This document shows positions 12,789-15,058 of a stretch of DNA of 15,058 bases, piece after piece. The DNA lies in contig JBOGDQ010000068.1 in assembly GCA_050742975.1 (NCBI GenBank), positions 1-15,058 on the forward strand, given 5' to 3'. Positions within the stretch are counted from its first letter, which is position 1. Each line of letters opens with the position of its first letter. Source of the DNA: JBDTGE01 sp050742975 (GTDB taxonomy: Bacteria > Actinomycetota > Actinomycetes > Mycobacteriales > Jatrophihabitantaceae). The notes under the pieces are model-generated. The model made no database searches. It was given only the letters and a program-made list of their open reading frames with translations, and was not told the origin of the DNA. The translations under genes were made by a program, and so were the position numbers.

Positions 12789-14636
12789 ATGCCCTCCCAG
12801 CTACTGCGGATCGCGACCGCCGGCTCGGTCGACGACGGAAAGTCCACCCTGATCGGCCGACTGCTGTTCGACTCCAAGGCGATCTTCGAGGACCAGCTCG
12901 ACGCCGTCGAGGCGACCAGCCATGCCCGGGGGCAGAGCGCTCCCGACCTGGCCCTGCTCACCGACGGGCTGCGGGCCGAGCGCGAGCAGGGCATCACGAT
13001 CGATGTCGCCTACCGCTACTTCGCAACGCCCAGCCGCAAGTTCATCATCGCCGACACCCCCGGGCACATCCAGTACACGCGGAACATGGTCACCGGCGCG
13101 TCGACGGCGGACGTCGCGCTCGTGCTGATCGACGCGCGCAACGGCGTCCTGGAGCAGTCGCGCCGGCACGCATTCCTGGCCAGCCTGCTCGGCATCCCGC
13201 ACCTGGTCCTGTGCATCAACAAGATGGACCTCGTCGACTTCTCCCAGGAGCGGTACGAGCAGATCCGGGCCGAGTTCCGCAGCTTCGCCACCAAGCTGCA
13301 GGTGAACGACCTCACCTTCATCCCGATCTCCGCACTCGGCGGCGACAACGTGGTGACGGTCAGCGAGAACATGCCCTGGTACGAGGGCACGTCCCTGCTG
13401 CATCACCTGGAGGACCTGCACGTGGCCTCCGACCGCAACCTCATTGACGCGCGGTTCCCGGTGCAGTACGTCATCCGCCCACGGCAGCAGGATTTCCACG
13501 ACTATCGCGGCTACGCCGGAACGGTCGCAGGCGGCGTGTTCCGCCCGGGCGATGACGTCACCGTGCTGCCGTCCGGGTTCTCCACCCAGGTGAAGGCGGT
13601 GCGCGGCCCGGGCGGCACCGAACTCGACGAGGCGTTCGCGGGCCAGGCCGTGACGCTCGAGCTCGCCGACCAGATCGACATCAGCCGCGGGGACCTGATC
13701 TGCCGCCCGGCGAACCGGCCGCACTCCGGTCAGGACATCGACGCGATGGTGTGCTGGCTGACCTCCGACGTCCGGCTGGCCGAGGGCGCCACGTACACGA
13801 TCCTGCACACGACGCGCGCCACGCGGGCCTCGGTCAAGGCGCTGGAGTACCGGCTGGACATCAACTCCCTGCACCGCGACGAGGGCGCCGCGGACCTGAG
13901 CCTGAACGAGATCGGCCGCGTGCGGCTGCGGACCCAGCAGAGCCTGCAGTTCGACCCGTACCGCCGCAACCGCGAGACCGGCAGCTTCATCCTGATCGAC
14001 GAGACCACGAACAACACCGTCGCCGCGGGCATGATCACCGGTCCCAGCCAGCGTGAGTCGACCGTCGTGTGGCACGGCGGGGCGGTGAACCGCGAGCAGC
14101 GCGCCACGAAGGGTGTGACGCTCTGGATTACCGGACTGTCCGGCTCGGGCAAGTCCAGCCTGGCCGTCGAACTGGAGCGCCGCCTCGTGGCTGCTGGGCG
14201 CCCTGCCTACCTGCTCGACGGGGACAACCTGCGGCACGGGCTGAACAAGGACCTCGGCTTCTCCGCGCAGGACCGGGCCGAGAACGTGCGCCGGGTCGGC
14301 GCGGTCGCACAACTGATGGCCGACGCCGGTGTCGTGGCGATCGTCTCGCTGGTCAGCCCGTACCGGGTCGACCGCGATGCCGCGCGCTCGGCGCACGAGG
14401 CAGCCGCCCTGCCGTTCCTCGAGGTGTTCATGGACACCCCGCTCGAGGTGTGCGAGCAGCGCGACCCGAAGGGCATGTACGCCAAGGCGCGGGCCGGCGA
14501 GATCACCGGCTTCACCGGCATCGACGATCCGTACGAGGCGCCCCAGACGCCCGACCTGCTGCTGCGCCCGTCCGACGGCGACGCGGGGACGCTGGCCGGC
14601 TTCGTGCTGGACCGGATCGAGCGGCTCGAGCAGTGA
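12789..14636 (+). CDS. cysNC: Bifunctional sulfate adenylyltransferase subunit 1 / adenylylsulfate kinase (CysNC)
   Basis: This 615-residue fusion couples GTP hydrolysis to APS formation (CysN) and phosphorylates APS to PAPS (CysC). The N-terminal G domain has GSVDDGKST (12-20), DTPGH (89-93) and NKMD (144-147), followed by EF-Tu-like beta domains to about residue 430. The APS kinase domain begins near residue 440, with P-loop GLSGSGKSS (449-457). It continues with DGDNLRHGLNKDLGFS, RAENVRRVG, SLVSPYRVDRDAAR, KGMYAKARAGEITGFTGIDDPYEAP. Both active sites look intact. The fusion matches the mycobacterial CysNC form. Presence of the kinase suggests PAPS is needed, either for reduction or for sulfotransferases; no reductase is visible here. 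The downstream cysQ overlaps its stop (GTGA) and would handle PAP or excess PAPS. Confidence 0.96.
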   Translation: MPSQLLRIATAGSVDDGKSTLIGRLLFDSKAIFEDQLDAVEATSHARGQSAPDLALLTDGLRAEREQGITIDVAYRYFATPSRKFIIADTPGHIQYTRNMVTGASTADVALVLIDARNGVLEQSRRHAFLASLLGIPHLVLCINKMDLVDFSQERYEQIRAEFRSFATKLQVNDLTFIPISALGGDNVVTVSENMPWYEGTSLLHHLEDLHVASDRNLIDARFPVQYVIRPRQQDFHDYRGYAGTVAGGVFRPGDDVTVLPSGFSTQVKAVRGPGGTELDEAFAGQAVTLELADQIDISRGDLICRPANRPHSGQDIDAMVCWLTSDVRLAEGATYTILHTTRATRASVKALEYRLDINSLHRDEGAADLSLNEIGRVRLRTQQSLQFDPYRRNRETGSFILIDETTNNTVAAGMITGPSQRESTVVWHGGAVNREQRATKGVTLWITGLSGSGKSSLAVELERRLVAAGRPAYLLDGDNLRHGLNKDLGFSAQDRAENVRRVGAVAQLMADAGVVAIVSLVSPYRVDRDAARSAHEAAALPFLEVFMDTPLEVCEQRDPKGMYAKARAGEITGFTGIDDPYEAPQTPDLLLRPSDGDAGTLAGFVLDRIERLEQ

Positions 14637-15058
14637 CGGTCTCGGACGCGCGGCTCGCGGCCGATCTGGCGGTGCGGGCCGGCGACCTGCTGCTCGGCCT
14701 GCAGGCGACCAGCGGGCTGACCGGCAAGGAGCTGGGCAAGCGCGGGGACGCCGACTCGAACACGATGCTGCTCGACCAGCTCGCGGCGCACCGCCCCGGC
14801 GATGCGGTGCTGTCGGAGGAGTCCGCCGACTCACCAGCGCGCCTGTCCGCCGACCGGGTGTGGATCATTGATCCGCTGGACGGCACACGCGAGTACGGCC
14901 TGCCCGGCCGCCCGGACTGGGCCGTGCACGTCGCTCTGTGGCAGCGCGGCTTGGGCATCACCGACGCCGCCGTCGCCCAGCCGGCCCTGTCCGCCGTCTA
15001 CGCGACCGACACGATTCGGGAGTTTGCCGTCCGACAGGCGGACGGCAAACTCCCCGAT
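14633..15058 (+). CDS. cysQ: 3'(2'),5'-bisphosphate nucleotidase CysQ, 5' part
   Basis: CysQ removes the 3'-phosphate from PAP (and PAPS), recycling the by-product of PAPS use. 142 residues are visible and the frame is open to the window edge. Its inositol-monophosphatase-fold metal motifs are present: Glu62/Glu63 in LSEESAD and Asp80-Pro-Leu-Asp83-Gly-Thr in WIIDPLDGTREY, followed by WAVHVALW. The GTG start at 14633 overlaps the cysNC stop (GTGA), so translation is coupled. The N-terminus (ARLAADLAVRAGDLLLGLQ) matches mycobacterial CysQ in register. After AQPALSAVYATDT, where relatives have a variable loop, the sequence runs into a long perfect palindrome (15018-15054) that stays in frame. 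The remaining metal ligands lie outside the window, so I cannot say whether the gene is intact. Confidence 0.9.
   Translation, partial: MTVSDARLAADLAVRAGDLLLGLQATSGLTGKELGKRGDADSNTMLLDQLAAHRPGDAVLSEESADSPARLSADRVWIIDPLDGTREYGLPGRPDWAVHVALWQRGLGITDAAVAQPALSAVYATDTIREFAVRQADGKLPD
15018..15054. repeat. Perfect palindrome (16-bp arms) inside cysQ
   Basis: GGGAGTTTGCCGTCCG (15018-15033) and its exact reverse complement (15039-15054) flank the five-base loop ACAGG. Three further outer bases (15014-15016 with 15056-15058) could also pair after one mismatch. It is translated as part of CysQ residues 129-141 without a stop. It is far longer than chance for a coding region and resembles a REP-type or in-frame palindromic element. 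Confidence 0.8.

Noticed and set aside
12801..14834. 677-codon minus-strand open frame opposite cysNC
   Set aside because: Antisense shadow of an intact CysNC with both active sites; the codon pattern supports the plus strand.

Overview
The window is a GC-rich (roughly 70%), tightly packed stretch of chromosome from an actinobacterium. Three things point there. It has a type II fatty-acid cluster ordered fabD-fabH-acpP-fabF followed by a 472-residue acyl-CoA carboxylase beta subunit, which blends the Streptomyces order (fabD-fabH-acpP-fabF, then DUF3145) with the mycobacterial one (accD6 closing the cluster). It has a mycothiol-dependent formaldehyde dehydrogenase, and mycothiol is an actinobacterial thiol. 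It has a fused CysNC. I cannot name the genus; a relative of the Frankia, Jatrophihabitans or Nakamurella groups is a guess.

Layout. (1) 2-4511, plus strand: fatty-acid elongation operon. It opens with the 3' end of fabD, whose protein carries an unusual C-terminal lipoyl/biotinyl-like domain. fabH, acpP, fabF and accD follow with overlapping or very short junctions. Together they make malonyl-CoA, load it onto ACP and carry out initiation and elongation. (2) 4642-7745, minus strand: DUF3145 protein, mscR, a LysE-type exporter and a winged-helix regulator with a C-terminal cysteine cluster. (3) 7746-7854: a short AT-rich divergent promoter region with a clean inverted repeat. (4) 7855-9754, plus strand: folE (GTP cyclohydrolase I) and a ferredoxin/rubredoxin reductase-like flavoprotein. 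(5) 9761-11078, minus strand: a Sir2-family deacylase and trmL. (6) 11169-11762, plus strand: a proline-rich RDD membrane protein. (7) 11877-15058, plus strand: sulfate activation operon cysD-cysNC-cysQ, the last gene cut by the window edge.

Most genes are conserved housekeeping genes. The points that stand out are the FabD lipoyl-like fusion in which the modifiable lysine position is arginine, a perfect 16-bp-arm palindrome lying in frame inside cysQ, and the low-GC divergent regulator/folE intergenic region with a TAATTG-N9-CAATTA operator candidate. I see no tRNA, rRNA, CRISPR array, insertion sequence or prophage gene. No stretch longer than about 130 bases lacks a gene.
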